From assembly GCF_037482405.1 (NCBI RefSeq), contig NZ_JBBHZZ010000003.1:416532-480531 (forward strand): 64,000 nt of DNA, in the 5' to 3' direction. This document shows, in pieces, positions 17,787-27,116 of this stretch. Made by a program: the position numbers and the translations under genes. The notes under the pieces were generated by a model that ran no database searches, had not been told where the DNA came from, and saw nothing but the letters and a program-made list of their open reading frames with translations. The first letter of the stretch is position 1. Each line of letters begins with the position of its first letter. Origin of the DNA: Pseudokineococcus marinus. GTDB taxonomy: Bacteria > Actinomycetota > Actinomycetes > Actinomycetales > Quadrisphaeraceae.

Positions 17787-20700
17787 TCAGCGACCGGCGA
17801 CCACCAGGCGCTCGCTCGTCGCGGCGCCCGACGCGGCTCCGCTCGCCGCGAGGTCGTGCGGGCCGCGGCGGGCGTCCGCCGGCACCTGCACCTGCGTGGT
17901 GAAGGCGCCGTCCGCGTCCGCCTGCGCCGTGCCGAGCCCCACGACCGGCGCCTCGCCGCGGCCCTGGTGGCGCTGCAGGGTCAGCGCGACCTGCTCACCG
18001 GGCAGGTAGCCCGAGCCGCTCACCCCCACCTGCGCGCCGGGGGAGGCCAGCCGCGCGCCCAGCTCGAGGGCCGGGTCCACGGCGACGACCTGGACCCGCA
18101 CCTCGCGGGTCGCGCTGGTGCGGCCGTCGTCGACCGTGACGTGCGCCGTGTAGGTGCCCGGCGCGGCGTAGACGTGCTCGCCGACCACCTCGGCGCCCTC
18201 GTCGGTCGGCCGGACGGCCGCCCTCTCCAGCGCCGTGCCGTCGCCCCACAGGACGCGCGCGGTGAGGTCCTCGGGCGCCACCGCGCCGCCCGTCGCCGTG
18301 GCGATCACCGCCCCGACGGGCGCACCCGCCGCCGCGGTGACGGTCTCGGGCGCCTGCACCGCGAGCGCGTCCGCGGGCGTGCCGTCGGAGGCCACGGCCA
18401 TGACGTGCACGCGGCCGTCCTCGGTCTCCGTGCCCTGCTGGTCGGGCATCGTGAGCGTCACCGGGAGCGGCCCGTCCAGGGCCACCGGGGCGGTCGCGAA
18501 GACGAAGGGCCGGGCCGCGTCGCGGCTGCCGCCGAGGAGGCGGAACTGCGCCGCCGCCACGACGACGTTCCCGAACTGCGGCGCGTTCGAGGGGTTCCCG
18601 CCGAGCGTCCAGTCCGAGAGCTGCAGCGGCACCTCCTGGGTGCTGCCGTCGGCGTAGGTGAGCAGCGCCGTCTCGTCCTGCGCGCCCTGGGTGCCCGCAC
18701 CGACGAAGGACAGCTGCGTCGCGTCGGCGGGCAGGTCGAGGTCCACGACCTGCCCGTCGCCCGTGGCGTTGTCCGGCGCGCCGGCCGGCACGGCGGGCAG
18801 GACGAAGGACAGGTCGGTCCCGGGCACGGCGTGCCGCTCGCCCTGGACGAGGCCCGCGTCCGCGAGCGCGGCCCGCGAGTAGGACCAGCCCTTGGCGTCG
18901 CAGTCGGCGCCCGCGCCCTCGTCGCCGATGCACGTGCTGTCGAAGGCCGCGCGCAGCGACCCCTCGGGCACGAGCGCCACGTCGACGAGCAGCTCCGACG
19001 TCGCCGTGGCGTCCCCGGAGGTCGCCGTCACCACGACGCGGTGCACGCCCGGCTCCGCGTAGGTGTGGGCGCCGCTGACGACGAGCGAGCCGAGGCGGCC
19101 CTCGCGCACGTCGGCGGGCACCGGAGCGGTGCCGTCGCCCCAGTCGACGACGACGTCCACGGCGTCCGCCGCGGCGCCGGCCACCACGGCCAGGTCGCTG
19201 GACACCTCGCGACCCGTCTGCGCGGTGAGGTCCGCGCCCGCCGTCACGGCGAGGTCGCCGGAGACGGCCTCGGCCGGGTCGACGAGGAGCTCGACCTCCG
19301 AGAGCTGCACCGCGTCCGCGCTCGCGCCCGTGACCCGCAGGCGGTACTGCGAGAAGGCCTGCGGGTCCTCCACCTGGAAGGGCCGCGTCTGGCGCCGCCA
19401 GGCGAAGGCCTCGCCGGAGCGGGCGTCGACCTGCGTCCACGTCGCGCCGTCGTCGGAGCCCTCGAGGACCCACGCGCTCGGGTCGCCGGCGCCGTCGGCG
19501 CCCTGCCCGGAGGTGAGGGTGTAGGTCCGCACGGCGCGGGCGCCGACCGCGGAGGTCCACGTCAGCTCGGCGTCCGCGCCCACGGTGGCCTCGCTGGCCG
19601 AGGTGTCGTCGACGAGCGCCGACACGTCCGCTCCGCTCGCCGCCGTGAGCGTCCCGAGCCCGCTCGCCGTGGAGTCCTCGAGCGGGTCGGGCGCCTCGCC
19701 CTCGGGCGTCAGCGACGGCGGGGCGTCCTCCGGGTCCGAGCCCCACTCCGACGGCTCCTCGCCGGTCGTGAAGGCCAGCTCGTGGCCCCCGCTGACCTGG
19801 TCGGCCGTGAGCCACGTCTGCTCGTGCGGGGCGCCGTCGACCGCGAGGGACTGCACGTAGACGTCCTCGTGGCCGTTGTCGCCGCCGCTCGCGTCCTGCG
19901 CCGTGACGACGAGGTCGCCGTCGGGGCGGTGGACGACGGCCCGGTCGAACAGCGGCGAGCCGATGCTCCACCGGTCGGAGCCGACCTGCTGCGGGTAGAT
20001 CCCGAGGGAGGACAGGACGTACCAGGCGGACATCTCGCCGTTGTCCTCGTCGCCGGGGTAGCCCTGGCCGATCTCGTCGCCCGTGTACAGGCGCCGCATG
20101 ATGTCGCGGACGACCGCCTGCGTCTTCTCCGGCGCGTCGGCCTCGAGGTAGGCGTACGGGATGTGGTGGCTCACCTGGTTGCTCATCCCCAGCTGCCCGA
20201 GCCGCACGTCGCGGGCCTCGAGCATCTCGTGGATGACGCCGCCGTAGCCGCCCGGCTTGTCCGCCTCCTCGGGCGTCGCGAAGAACTCGTCGAGCTTCGC
20301 CTCGAGGCCCTCGCGGCCGCCGTAGAGGGCGGCGAGGCCGGCGCCGTCGTGCGGGGCGTGGAAGGCGAAGTTCCACCCGTTGCTCTCGGTGTAGACCCCG
20401 CCCCACGACTCCGGGTCGTACTGCTCCGGCGACTGCTGGAAGGAACCGTCGGGACGGCGGCCCTGGAAGAAGCCGACCTCGGGGTCGAACATCCGGGCGT
20501 AGCCGGTGGCCCGGTCGAGGAAGTACGCCGACTCCTCGCGCAGGCGCTCCCGGCGCTCGTCCGGCGTCCGCGGGTCCTCGGCGAGGGCCGCGGCCATGTT
20601 GCCGATGCCGTAGTCGTTGATGAAGCCCTCGAGGCCCCAGCTGACGCTCTCCCCGGTCGTCGTCGGCGTCCAGCCGAGGAAGATCGAGGTGTCGAGGCCC

Positions 20701-23291
20701 TTGCGGCCGACGGCGGCGTCGGGGGAGGGGGTCGTCGCGTTCTTCACCGCGGCGTCGTAGGTCTCGAGCGCGTCGGGCAGGTCGACGCCCTTGAGGTAGG
20801 CGTCGGCGAAGGCGACGTCCGAGCTCGTGCCCGTCATGAGGTTGGCGTAGCCGGGGGAGGACCAGCGCGAGACCCACCCGCCGTCGCGGTAGTGCTGGAC
20901 GAAGCCGTCGACGAGCTCGGCCGCCACGTCCGGGTAGAGCAGCGAGTACGCCGGCCACACCGTGCGGTAGGTGTCCCAGAAGCCGTTGTTGACGTAGATC
21001 TTGCCGTCGACGACCTCGGCGCCCGTCTGCGTCGCCGTCGGCTCGCCCACGGGCTCGGCCACCGGGCTCGCGTACCGGTAGACCGGCTCCTCGGGCGTCC
21101 CGGTGTTCTCGAACTGGCTGTTGGGGTAGAGGTTCAGCCGGTACAGCGAGCCGTAGAGGCTGCGCAGCTCGGTCTCGCTCGCGCCCTGCACCTCGACGAC
21201 GCCGAGGCGCTCGTCCCACTGCCGCGCGGCGTCGGCGCGGACGTCCTCGAAGGACCGGCCCTCGAGCTCCATCGCCAGGTTGGCGCGCGCCTGGTCGAGG
21301 CTGATGAAGGACGTCGCCACGTGCAGCACGACGTCGTCGTCGCCGTCGAAGGCCGCGTAGCGCGTGCCCCGGTGGCCGCCGTCGGTGGCGCCGGCCGCGC
21401 TCGCGGCCCGGTCGAAGGTGCCGGCCACGAACATGCGGCTGCGGCCCGCCGACAGGCCGCTGCCGTTGTCGACCCAGCCGGTGAGCTCCTCCGAGCCGGC
21501 CTCGACGGTGAACTCGCCGTTGTCGTCGACCGTGTCGACGACGACCTGCCGCGGCGCGCCGTCGGGGAAGGAGAAGCGCATCACCGCGCCGTGGTCGGTC
21601 GGGGTCGTCTCGGCGCGCAGGCCGCCCTCGAGGTCGACCCCGTAGTAGTCGGGCTGCGCCGTCTCGGCCGTGTGGGCGAACGCCAGCGAGCGCGCCTGCG
21701 CGCCGCCCGCCGGGACGCCGTCGGCCGTCGCGGGCATGAAGGACACCTGGTTGCGGTCTCCCATCCACGGGCTCGGCTCGTGGGAGAAGGCGAGGCCCTG
21801 GAGGTGGGGGCGGTTCTGCGCGTCGTTGCCGCGCGCCCAGTCGTACTCCCAGCTCTGGCTGTTCGCGTTCGTCACGGGCGTGAGGAAGTTGAAGCCGTTG
21901 GGGACGGCGGTGATCGGCAGGTTGTTGCCGCGCGAGAAGCTGCCCGTCGAGTTCGTGCCCCGGCGCGTGTCGACGAGCGCCGTGAACCCCGTGCCGTCGG
22001 TCGGCGCGGTGAGGACCTCGGGCGCGGGGTCGATCGTGACGTCGTCGACCCAGCCCGCGAAGGCGGTGCCCTGCGCGGCGTCGGGGTCGTCGTAGGACAG
22101 GAGCAGCGCCGCGACGCGCTTGCCGGCCGCGACGGCGCCGAGGTCGGCCTCCACGTGGTTCCACTGGTCGGGGTAGAGCACGTCGGAGGTGCCCTGGCCC
22201 GCCGCCGTCAGCGGGTAGCCGTGCTGGTCGGTCGCCCCCAGCTCGGACAGCCGCGTGCCGTCGGTGAACCGCACGTCCATCGCCACGTGCAGCGACGGGT
22301 AGGACAGGTCGCCGCCGGTCAGCTCCGGGAAGACGCGGTAGGAGAGGTGGGAGTCCTCGCCGACGAGGAGGTCGTCCACCTCGAGGACGCGGTTCACCGC
22401 GCTCGCGCGCCCGTCGGCGGTCTGCACGCCCGCGTAGCGCAGGGCCGCGACGCCGGTGAAGCCGACGCGCGGGCGGACCGTGGGGCCGGACGCCGGGCCG
22501 GGGCCCACCTCGGTGGTCATCGGCTCGGCGGGCGCGGGCGGCGCCGTCCCGTCGGCGAGGTCGAGCTCGGCGAGCTGGAGCAGGGGGCCGCCCGCGTTGG
22601 CGTCGACCTGCAGCCGGTAGAAGCGGTGGGGGGCCGAGGGCTCGTCCAGCACGAGCTGCTGGGTCGACAGCCGCGCGGGGAAGGTGAGGTCGGTCCGCCG
22701 GTCGACCTCCGTCCACTCCTGGCCGTCGTCGGACCCGAGGAGCCGCACCTCCCGCGGGTCGCGCTCGGGCGCGTCGTTGGCGGAGGTCAGCGACCAGGTG
22801 GTCACGGGCCGCGGCTCGGCCAGCTCGACCTGCAGCCAGCCGGTGGGGGAGAAGGCCAGCCACTTGGAGCTCGTCGAGCCGTCCACGGCCGCGGCGGCGA
22901 CCTCCGACGGCGGGTTCTCCGCGCTCGCCGTGACGGCGACGACGTCGTCGCGCAGGGAGCCCGGCAGGCCGGGCTCGCCGCCCTCGACGCCGTCCTGCAG
23001 CGGCTCGCCGTCCTGGGTCTCCGGGGTGCTCACCAGCACCTGCGGCGCGTCGCCCGTCTCGAAGGACGTGCTGAACGACCCGCCGTCGGCCGGCTCGCCG
23101 GGCGCCGCCGGCGCCGCGCCGGCCGGGGACGCCACCACGAGCGCCAGCGGGAGGGCGAGCGCGGCGGCGGCGGCCGCGGCGACCGAGCGGCGGCCGCGGG
23201 GACGGGCGCCGCCCCCGAGCGGGGACGGCCGGACGGTCGCGGGGCGGGCCGAGGACGTCGGCGCGGAGGAGTGCGGGGCGGGGGGAGCCAT
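17787..23291 (-). CDS. Secreted multidomain GH92 alpha-1,2-mannosidase
   Basis: 1834 aa. The ATG with GGAAGG upstream is chosen because a signal peptide follows (RRSVAAAAAAALALPLALVV). Order: discoidin (F5/8 type C) domain at about 95-250; GH92 N-terminal sandwich and catalytic barrel at about 430-1190, with NGFWDTYRTVWPAYSLLYPD, YTESNGWNFAFHAPHDG and GYPGDEDNGEMSAWYVLSSL; a second discoidin domain; a PKD domain (SGAHTYAEPGVHRVVV); a module of about 200 aa; a second PKD-like domain; and a final Ig-like domain. GH92 enzymes remove mannose from fungal mannans and N-glycans in a calcium-dependent inverting reaction. No wall-sorting signal is visible, so it is probably released. The divergent LacI and sugar importer suggest one mannose-scavenging unit. 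Confidence 0.93.
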   Translation of the reverse strand: MAPPAPHSSAPTSSARPATVRPSPLGGGARPRGRRSVAAAAAAALALPLALVVASPAGAAPAAPGEPADGGSFSTSFETGDAPQVLVSTPETQDGEPLQDGVEGGEPGLPGSLRDDVVAVTASAENPPSEVAAAAVDGSTSSKWLAFSPTGWLQVELAEPRPVTTWSLTSANDAPERDPREVRLLGSDDGQEWTEVDRRTDLTFPARLSTQQLVLDEPSAPHRFYRLQVDANAGGPLLQLAELDLADGTAPPAPAEPMTTEVGPGPASGPTVRPRVGFTGVAALRYAGVQTADGRASAVNRVLEVDDLLVGEDSHLSYRVFPELTGGDLSYPSLHVAMDVRFTDGTRLSELGATDQHGYPLTAAGQGTSDVLYPDQWNHVEADLGAVAAGKRVAALLLSYDDPDAAQGTAFAGWVDDVTIDPAPEVLTAPTDGTGFTALVDTRRGTNSTGSFSRGNNLPITAVPNGFNFLTPVTNANSQSWEYDWARGNDAQNRPHLQGLAFSHEPSPWMGDRNQVSFMPATADGVPAGGAQARSLAFAHTAETAQPDYYGVDLEGGLRAETTPTDHGAVMRFSFPDGAPRQVVVDTVDDNGEFTVEAGSEELTGWVDNGSGLSAGRSRMFVAGTFDRAASAAGATDGGHRGTRYAAFDGDDDVVLHVATSFISLDQARANLAMELEGRSFEDVRADAARQWDERLGVVEVQGASETELRSLYGSLYRLNLYPNSQFENTGTPEEPVYRYASPVAEPVGEPTATQTGAEVVDGKIYVNNGFWDTYRTVWPAYSLLYPDVAAELVDGFVQHYRDGGWVSRWSSPGYANLMTGTSSDVAFADAYLKGVDLPDALETYDAAVKNATTPSPDAAVGRKGLDTSIFLGWTPTTTGESVSWGLEGFINDYGIGNMAAALAEDPRTPDERRERLREESAYFLDRATGYARMFDPEVGFFQGRRPDGSFQQSPEQYDPESWGGVYTESNGWNFAFHAPHDGAGLAALYGGREGLEAKLDEFFATPEEADKPGGYGGVIHEMLEARDVRLGQLGMSNQVSHHIPYAYLEADAPEKTQAVVRDIMRRLYTGDEIGQGYPGDEDNGEMSAWYVLSSLGIYPQQVGSDRWSIGSPLFDRAVVHRPDGDLVVTAQDASGGDNGHEDVYVQSLAVDGAPHEQTWLTADQVSGGHELAFTTGEEPSEWGSDPEDAPPSLTPEGEAPDPLEDSTASGLGTLTAASGADVSALVDDTSASEATVGADAELTWTSAVGARAVRTYTLTSGQGADGAGDPSAWVLEGSDDGATWTQVDARSGEAFAWRRQTRPFQVEDPQAFSQYRLRVTGASADAVQLSEVELLVDPAEAVSGDLAVTAGADLTAQTGREVSSDLAVVAGAAADAVDVVVDWGDGTAPVPADVREGRLGSLVVSGAHTYAEPGVHRVVVTATSGDATATSELLVDVALVPEGSLRAAFDSTCIGDEGAGADCDAKGWSYSRAALADAGLVQGERHAVPGTDLSFVLPAVPAGAPDNATGDGQVVDLDLPADATQLSFVGAGTQGAQDETALLTYADGSTQEVPLQLSDWTLGGNPSNAPQFGNVVVAAAQFRLLGGSRDAARPFVFATAPVALDGPLPVTLTMPDQQGTETEDGRVHVMAVASDGTPADALAVQAPETVTAAAGAPVGAVIATATGGAVAPEDLTARVLWGDGTALERAAVRPTDEGAEVVGEHVYAAPGTYTAHVTVDDGRTSATREVRVQVVAVDPALELGARLASPGAQVGVSGSGYLPGEQVALTLQRHQGRGEAPVVGLGTAQADADGAFTTQVQVPADARRGPHDLAASGAASGAATSERLVVAGR

Positions 23292-23423
23292 GGGGAGCCT
23301 TCCGACGAGGGGGGACCGCTGCGTCGGCCCGTCGGCGCTCCCGGCGGCTCCCCGGGGCGGGGCGCCGCGGGCCGGCGCCGGTGCGGGCCCACGAGGCGTT
23401 AGGGAACAACTCGGACGGCTGCG

Positions 23424-23437
23424 TGTCAACGTTGTCA
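23424..23437. promoter_or_regulatory. LacI-type operator between mannosidase and lacI genes
   Basis: TGTCAACGTTGTCA is palindromic at twelve of fourteen positions around a central CG, the typical form of a LacI-family operator. It lies 133 bp upstream of the mannosidase start and 55 bp upstream of the regulator start, suited to repress one or both. A perfect relative occurs before the importer genes. Confidence 0.65.
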
Positions 23438-23491
23438 GGTCGTGACCCCGCCTCCCCGGCGCGGCCGCGGCCGTCCTGCATACTCCCCGGC

Positions 23492-24622
23492 GTGCACACC
23501 GCGGACGGGGAGCGCCCCCCGACGACGCTGCAGCACGTCGCCGCGCTCGCCCGCGTGAGCCCCAAGACGGCGTCCCGAGCGCTGAACGGCGAGCGCTACG
23601 TGGCCCCCGAGACGGCGGCGCGCGTGCTGGAGGCGGCCCGGAGCGTCGGCTACCGGGTCAACGCCGTCGCGCGCGACCTGCGGCTCGGCGCCGCGCCCCC
23701 GCTCGTCGGCTTCGTCTCGGCCGACCTGGCCAACCCCTTCTACTCGCGCCTGGCCGCGGGGGTCGAGCGCGAGCTGCGACCGGCGGGCCTCCTCCTCGTG
23801 ACCGTCTCCAGCGACGAGGACCCGGACGCGGAGCGCACCGCCGTCGCCAGCCTGCTGGACCGCGGCGTGCGGGCGCTCGTCGTCGCCAGCACGAGCGCCG
23901 ACCAGGAGCACCTCGAAGCCGCCCGCCGCCCGGGCACGCCGCTCGTCATGGTCGACCGCGCCGGGGCCGTCCCGGGCGCGGACACCGTGGTGCTCGACAA
24001 CGCCGCGGGCGCCCGCGAGGTCACGGCCCACCTGCTGGCGCGGGACGCCGGCGGGGGAGCCGGCGGGGACGGGCGCCGTCCCCACCTCGCGGTCGTCAGC
24101 GACCTCCGCCGGCTCGAGACGGGGCGGGCGCGGATGGAGGGGGTCGCCCGGGCGCTCGAGGAGGCCGGGCTGCCCCCGCTCGCCGCCGCCCAGGTGCGCG
24201 AGGCGCACGACGCGGCGAGCGCCGAGCGCGCCGTCGCGGAGCTGCTCGCGGCCGACCCGCACCCGACCGGCGTCCTGGCGATGAACAACCTGCTCGCGAC
24301 CGGGGCCGTGCGGGCCCTCGCGCGGGCCGGCGCGCTCGGCGCCTGCGCCGTGGCGGGCTTCGACGACGTCGACCTCGCCGGGCTCGTCGGCCTGGCGACC
24401 GTGAGCTACGACGCCGAGGAGATGGGCCGCGAGGTGGGCCGGCTCGTGCTGGCCCGCGTGCGCGGCGACGAGGGCCCGGCGCGGCACGTCGTCGTCCCGA
24501 CGCGGCTCGTGGTCCCCCCGGAGGACGACGGAGCGGACGGCGGAGCGGACGACCGCGCCGACGACGGTGCCCCAGGTCACGATCGCGTGACGTCGTTGAC
24601 ATCGCCGACGCCGCGCGCCTAG
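23492..24622 (+). CDS. LacI family transcriptional regulator
   Basis: 376 aa. The N-terminal helix-turn-helix reads TLQHVAALARVSPKTASRAL, followed by the hinge helix (VGYRVNAVARDLR) and a sugar-binding type 1 core (VGFVSADLANPFYSRL, VAGFDDVDLAGLV). It should bind the CG-centred palindromes at 23424 and 24638 and release on binding a sugar, probably mannose or a mannoside; the ligand is inferred from neighbours. The GTG start has CATACT 7 nt upstream and no Shine-Dalgarno, so it is likely leaderless. The C-terminal ~35 residues are acidic and unstructured, and the stop codon overlaps the -10 region of the following importer promoter. Confidence 0.93.
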   Translation: MHTADGERPPTTLQHVAALARVSPKTASRALNGERYVAPETAARVLEAARSVGYRVNAVARDLRLGAAPPLVGFVSADLANPFYSRLAAGVERELRPAGLLLVTVSSDEDPDAERTAVASLLDRGVRALVVASTSADQEHLEAARRPGTPLVMVDRAGAVPGADTVVLDNAAGAREVTAHLLARDAGGGAGGDGRRPHLAVVSDLRRLETGRARMEGVARALEEAGLPPLAAAQVREAHDAASAERAVAELLAADPHPTGVLAMNNLLATGAVRALARAGALGACAVAGFDDVDLAGLVGLATVSYDAEEMGREVGRLVLARVRGDEGPARHVVVPTRLVVPPEDDGADGGADDRADDGAPGHDRVTSLTSPTPRA

Positions 24623-24625
24623 CGT
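24596..24625 (+). promoter_or_regulatory. Promoter of the sugar importer operon
   Basis: TTGACA (24596-24601), 18 bp, TAGCGT (24620-24625). The -10 contains the lacI stop codon. The LacI operator starts 12 bp after the -10, over the expected transcription start, so binding would block initiation. Confidence 0.6.
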
Positions 24626-24637
24626 CTCGACGTTTCA

Positions 24638-24651
24638 TGACATCGATGTCA
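24638..24651. promoter_or_regulatory. Perfect LacI-type operator in front of the importer
   Basis: TGACATCGATGTCA is a perfect 14-bp palindrome with a central CG. Its half-site TGACATC is one base from the TGACAAC half-site at 23424-23437, so the same regulator probably binds both. Confidence 0.75.
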
Positions 24652-24666
24652 CCCAGAGGAGTACAC

Positions 24667-25962
24667 ATGCGTTCCACCCGTCTGCAGACCGGTGTCGTGG
24701 CGGGCGTCGCGGCCCTCGGCCTGACGCTCGCGGGCTGCGGCTCCGACTCCGGCGGCTCCGGCGGCGACGGCGGCTCCGGCGGCGGGGACGCCAGTGAGGT
24801 CGAGGTCTTCACCTGGTGGGCGGCCGGCTCCGAGAAGGCCGGCCTCGACGCCCTCGTCGCCGTCTTCGACGAGCAGCACCCCGACACCGAGTTCATCAAC
24901 GGCGCCGTGGCCGGTGGCGCCGGCTCGGCCGCCAAGGACCTGCTCCAGCAGCGCCTGCAGACCAACGACCCGCCGGACACCTTCCAGGCGCACGCCGGCG
25001 CGGAGCTGCAGGACTACATCGACGCCGCCCAGATCGAGGACGTCAGCTCCCAGTTCGAGGAGTTCGGCCTCACCGACGCGGTGCCGCAGGACCTCATCGA
25101 CCTGCTGACGACCGAGGACGGGGCGATCTACTCCATCCCGTCGAACATCCACCGCTCGAACGTCGTCTGGGCCAACCCGCAGGTGCTGCAGGACGCGGGC
25201 CTGGACCCCGAGGCGACCTACAGCAGCATCGACGAGTGGATCCCCGCCCTCCAGGCGGTGCAGGACAGCGGCGCCACGGCGCTGTCGGTCGGCCAGGCCT
25301 GGACCCAGGTCAACCTCCTCGAGACCGTCCTCATGTCCGACCTCGGCGCCGACGGGTACATCGGCCTGTGGGACGGCTCGACGGACTGGAGCTCGCCCGA
25401 GGTGACCGCCGCCCTCGAGGACTTCGACACCCTCATGGGCTTCACGAACACCGACCGCGACGGCCTCGACTGGCCCGACGCCACCCAGCAGGTCATCGAC
25501 GGCCAGGCCGGCTTCAACGTCATGGGTGACTGGGCGGAGGCCGCGTTCGAGGAGCAGGACCAGGTCGCGGGCGAGGACTACACGTACTTCCCCGTCCCGG
25601 GCACGGCCGACCAGTTCGGCTTCCTCGCGGACTCCTTCACGCTGCCCGTGGGCGCCCCCCACCCCGGCGGCGCGGAGGCGTGGCTCGAGACCGTGGCCTC
25701 CCCGGAGGGCCAGGCGGCCTTCAACCAGGCCAAGGGCTCGATCCCGGCCCGCTCGGACGTCGACCTGTCCGACTTCAGCGAGTACCAGCAGAGCGCGGCC
25801 GAGGACTTCGCCTCCGCGACGATCGTGCCCTCGCTCGCGCACGGCGCCGCGGCGCCGGTCGCCACGCTCAACGACATCACCGACGCGGTGAGCAAGTTCA
25901 CCAGCGGCTCCTCGGACGTCGCGACGCTGCAGCAGGAGATGGGCGCCGCCGTCAACGGCTGA
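24667..25962 (+). CDS. Sugar ABC transporter substrate-binding lipoprotein (glucose/mannose type)
   Basis: 431 aa. The ATG at 24667 has AGAGGAG 5-7 nt upstream; an in-frame ATG at 24637 lies in the operator and is rejected. Lipobox LTLAGC, Gly/Ser/Asp linker, then a CUT1 solute-binding fold. Segments VEVFTWWAAGSEKAGLDAL, NDPPDTFQAHAG, IPSNIHRSNVVW and GQAGFNVMGDWAEA resemble the Thermus thermophilus glucose-binding protein closely, pointing to a hexose monosaccharide rather than a maltodextrin. With the secreted mannosidase next door, mannose is the best guess. First gene of an operon with two permeases and, unusually, no ATPase. Confidence 0.92.
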   Translation: MRSTRLQTGVVAGVAALGLTLAGCGSDSGGSGGDGGSGGGDASEVEVFTWWAAGSEKAGLDALVAVFDEQHPDTEFINGAVAGGAGSAAKDLLQQRLQTNDPPDTFQAHAGAELQDYIDAAQIEDVSSQFEEFGLTDAVPQDLIDLLTTEDGAIYSIPSNIHRSNVVWANPQVLQDAGLDPEATYSSIDEWIPALQAVQDSGATALSVGQAWTQVNLLETVLMSDLGADGYIGLWDGSTDWSSPEVTAALEDFDTLMGFTNTDRDGLDWPDATQQVIDGQAGFNVMGDWAEAAFEEQDQVAGEDYTYFPVPGTADQFGFLADSFTLPVGAPHPGGAEAWLETVASPEGQAAFNQAKGSIPARSDVDLSDFSEYQQSAAEDFASATIVPSLAHGAAAPVATLNDITDAVSKFTSGSSDVATLQQEMGAAVNG

Positions 25963-25968
25963 CGTCCG

Positions 25969-26006
25969 CCGCGGCGCCCTCCCCGACCTCGGGGAGGGCG
26001 CCGCGG
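25969..26006 (+). terminator. Attenuator hairpin after the binding-protein gene
   Basis: A perfect 16-bp stem (CCGCGGCGCCCTCCCC and its complement) with a 6-nt loop, 7 bp after the stop codon and before the permeases. It should reduce read-through, giving more binding protein than membrane subunits. Confidence 0.8.
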
Positions 26007-26135
26007 TGTCACCGCCCGACCCGGACCGGCGCACCGGCCCGCAGGCCCGCAGGCCCCAGCACCTCGTGGAGGACCATCCGTGACCCCTCAAGCGCCGACC
26101 GCGGCTCCCCGCGGCGCCGACGGCGGTGGAGACCG

Positions 26136-27116
26136 GTGAGCAGCCCCGCCACCTCCGCCGCGCGCACCGACCGCTCCTCCGGCACGAGCGCCCCGACGGG
26201 GGAGCGCCGGCGCCGGCGGCACGGCGGGCGCTACGTCGCCCCCCTGCTGCTCATCTCGCCGTCCCTCGTCGTCCTGGCCGTCTTCGTCTACGGCCTCATC
26301 GCGGTCAACATCCGGACGTCGATGACGGACGCCAACGACGCCGCGATCGCCACGGGCCGTGAGCCCGCGACCTTCGTGGGCCTGGAGAACTACGTCCGCC
26401 TGCTCCAGGACTCCGACTTCCAGCACTCGCTCGCCAACATGCTGCTGTACACGGTCGTCTTCCTCGGCGGCGCGCTCGCGGTGGGCTTCGTGTGGGCCTG
26501 GCTGCTCGACAAGCCGATCAAGGGGGAGGGCGTCTTCCGCTCCGTCTACCTCTTCCCCATGGCGGTGTCCTTCGTCGCCTCCGGCGTCGTGTGGCGCTGG
26601 CTGCTCAACTCCAACCAGGGCGACAACGCGTCGGGGCTCAACCGGCTCTTCGAGATGGTCGGCCTCGGCTTCCTGCAGAACCCCTGGTGGAGCGACCCGC
26701 GCTGGGGCATCGCCGCCATCGCGCTGCCCGCCGTCTGGCAGCTGGCCGGCTACGTCATGGCCCTCTTCCTCGCCGGCTTCCGCGGCGTCCCCGAGGAGCT
26801 GCGCGAGGCCGGCCGCATGGACGGCGCCAGCGAGTGGAAGCTGTACCGCTACGTCATCTTCCCGCAGCTGAGCCCGGTGCTGCTGTCGGCGCTCATCATC
26901 ATCGGCCACATGTCGCTGAAGGTCTTCGACCTCATCCTGTCCATCGCGGACTCGTCGAACTACTCGACGAAGGTGCCGGCGGTCGACGTGCTGCAGTACA
27001 AGTCGAGCTTCGCCTACGCGGACGCGGCGGCGGTGGGCACCATCCTGCTGCTGCTCGTGGCGCTCCTCATCATCCCCTACCTGGTGCGCACCGCCCGAGC
27101 GGAGAAGACCCGATGA
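26136..27116 (+). CDS. Sugar ABC transporter permease (MalF-like)
   Basis: 326 aa from a GTG with GGTGGAG upstream. The basic N-terminus GERRRRRHGGRY is followed by six membrane segments of the BPD_transp_1 family. The EAA loop that contacts the ATPase reads EELREAGRMDGASEWKLYRY. It forms one half of the importer channel. Its stop overlaps the next permease start (ATGA). It belongs to the CUT1 class together with the upstream binding protein. Confidence 0.92.
   Translation: MSSPATSAARTDRSSGTSAPTGERRRRRHGGRYVAPLLLISPSLVVLAVFVYGLIAVNIRTSMTDANDAAIATGREPATFVGLENYVRLLQDSDFQHSLANMLLYTVVFLGGALAVGFVWAWLLDKPIKGEGVFRSVYLFPMAVSFVASGVVWRWLLNSNQGDNASGLNRLFEMVGLGFLQNPWWSDPRWGIAAIALPAVWQLAGYVMALFLAGFRGVPEELREAGRMDGASEWKLYRYVIFPQLSPVLLSALIIIGHMSLKVFDLILSIADSSNYSTKVPAVDVLQYKSSFAYADAAAVGTILLLLVALLIIPYLVRTARAEKTR

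Noticed and set aside
17856..23402. A 1848-codon open frame antisense to the mannosidase gene
   Set aside because: It is the expected shadow frame of a high-GC gene: low-complexity Arg/Val/Gly composition, no domain and no start signal.
24577..24590. TCACGATCGCGTGA as a third LacI operator
   Set aside because: Half-site TCACG does not match the TGACAWC half-site of the other two and the site is inside the lacI coding sequence.
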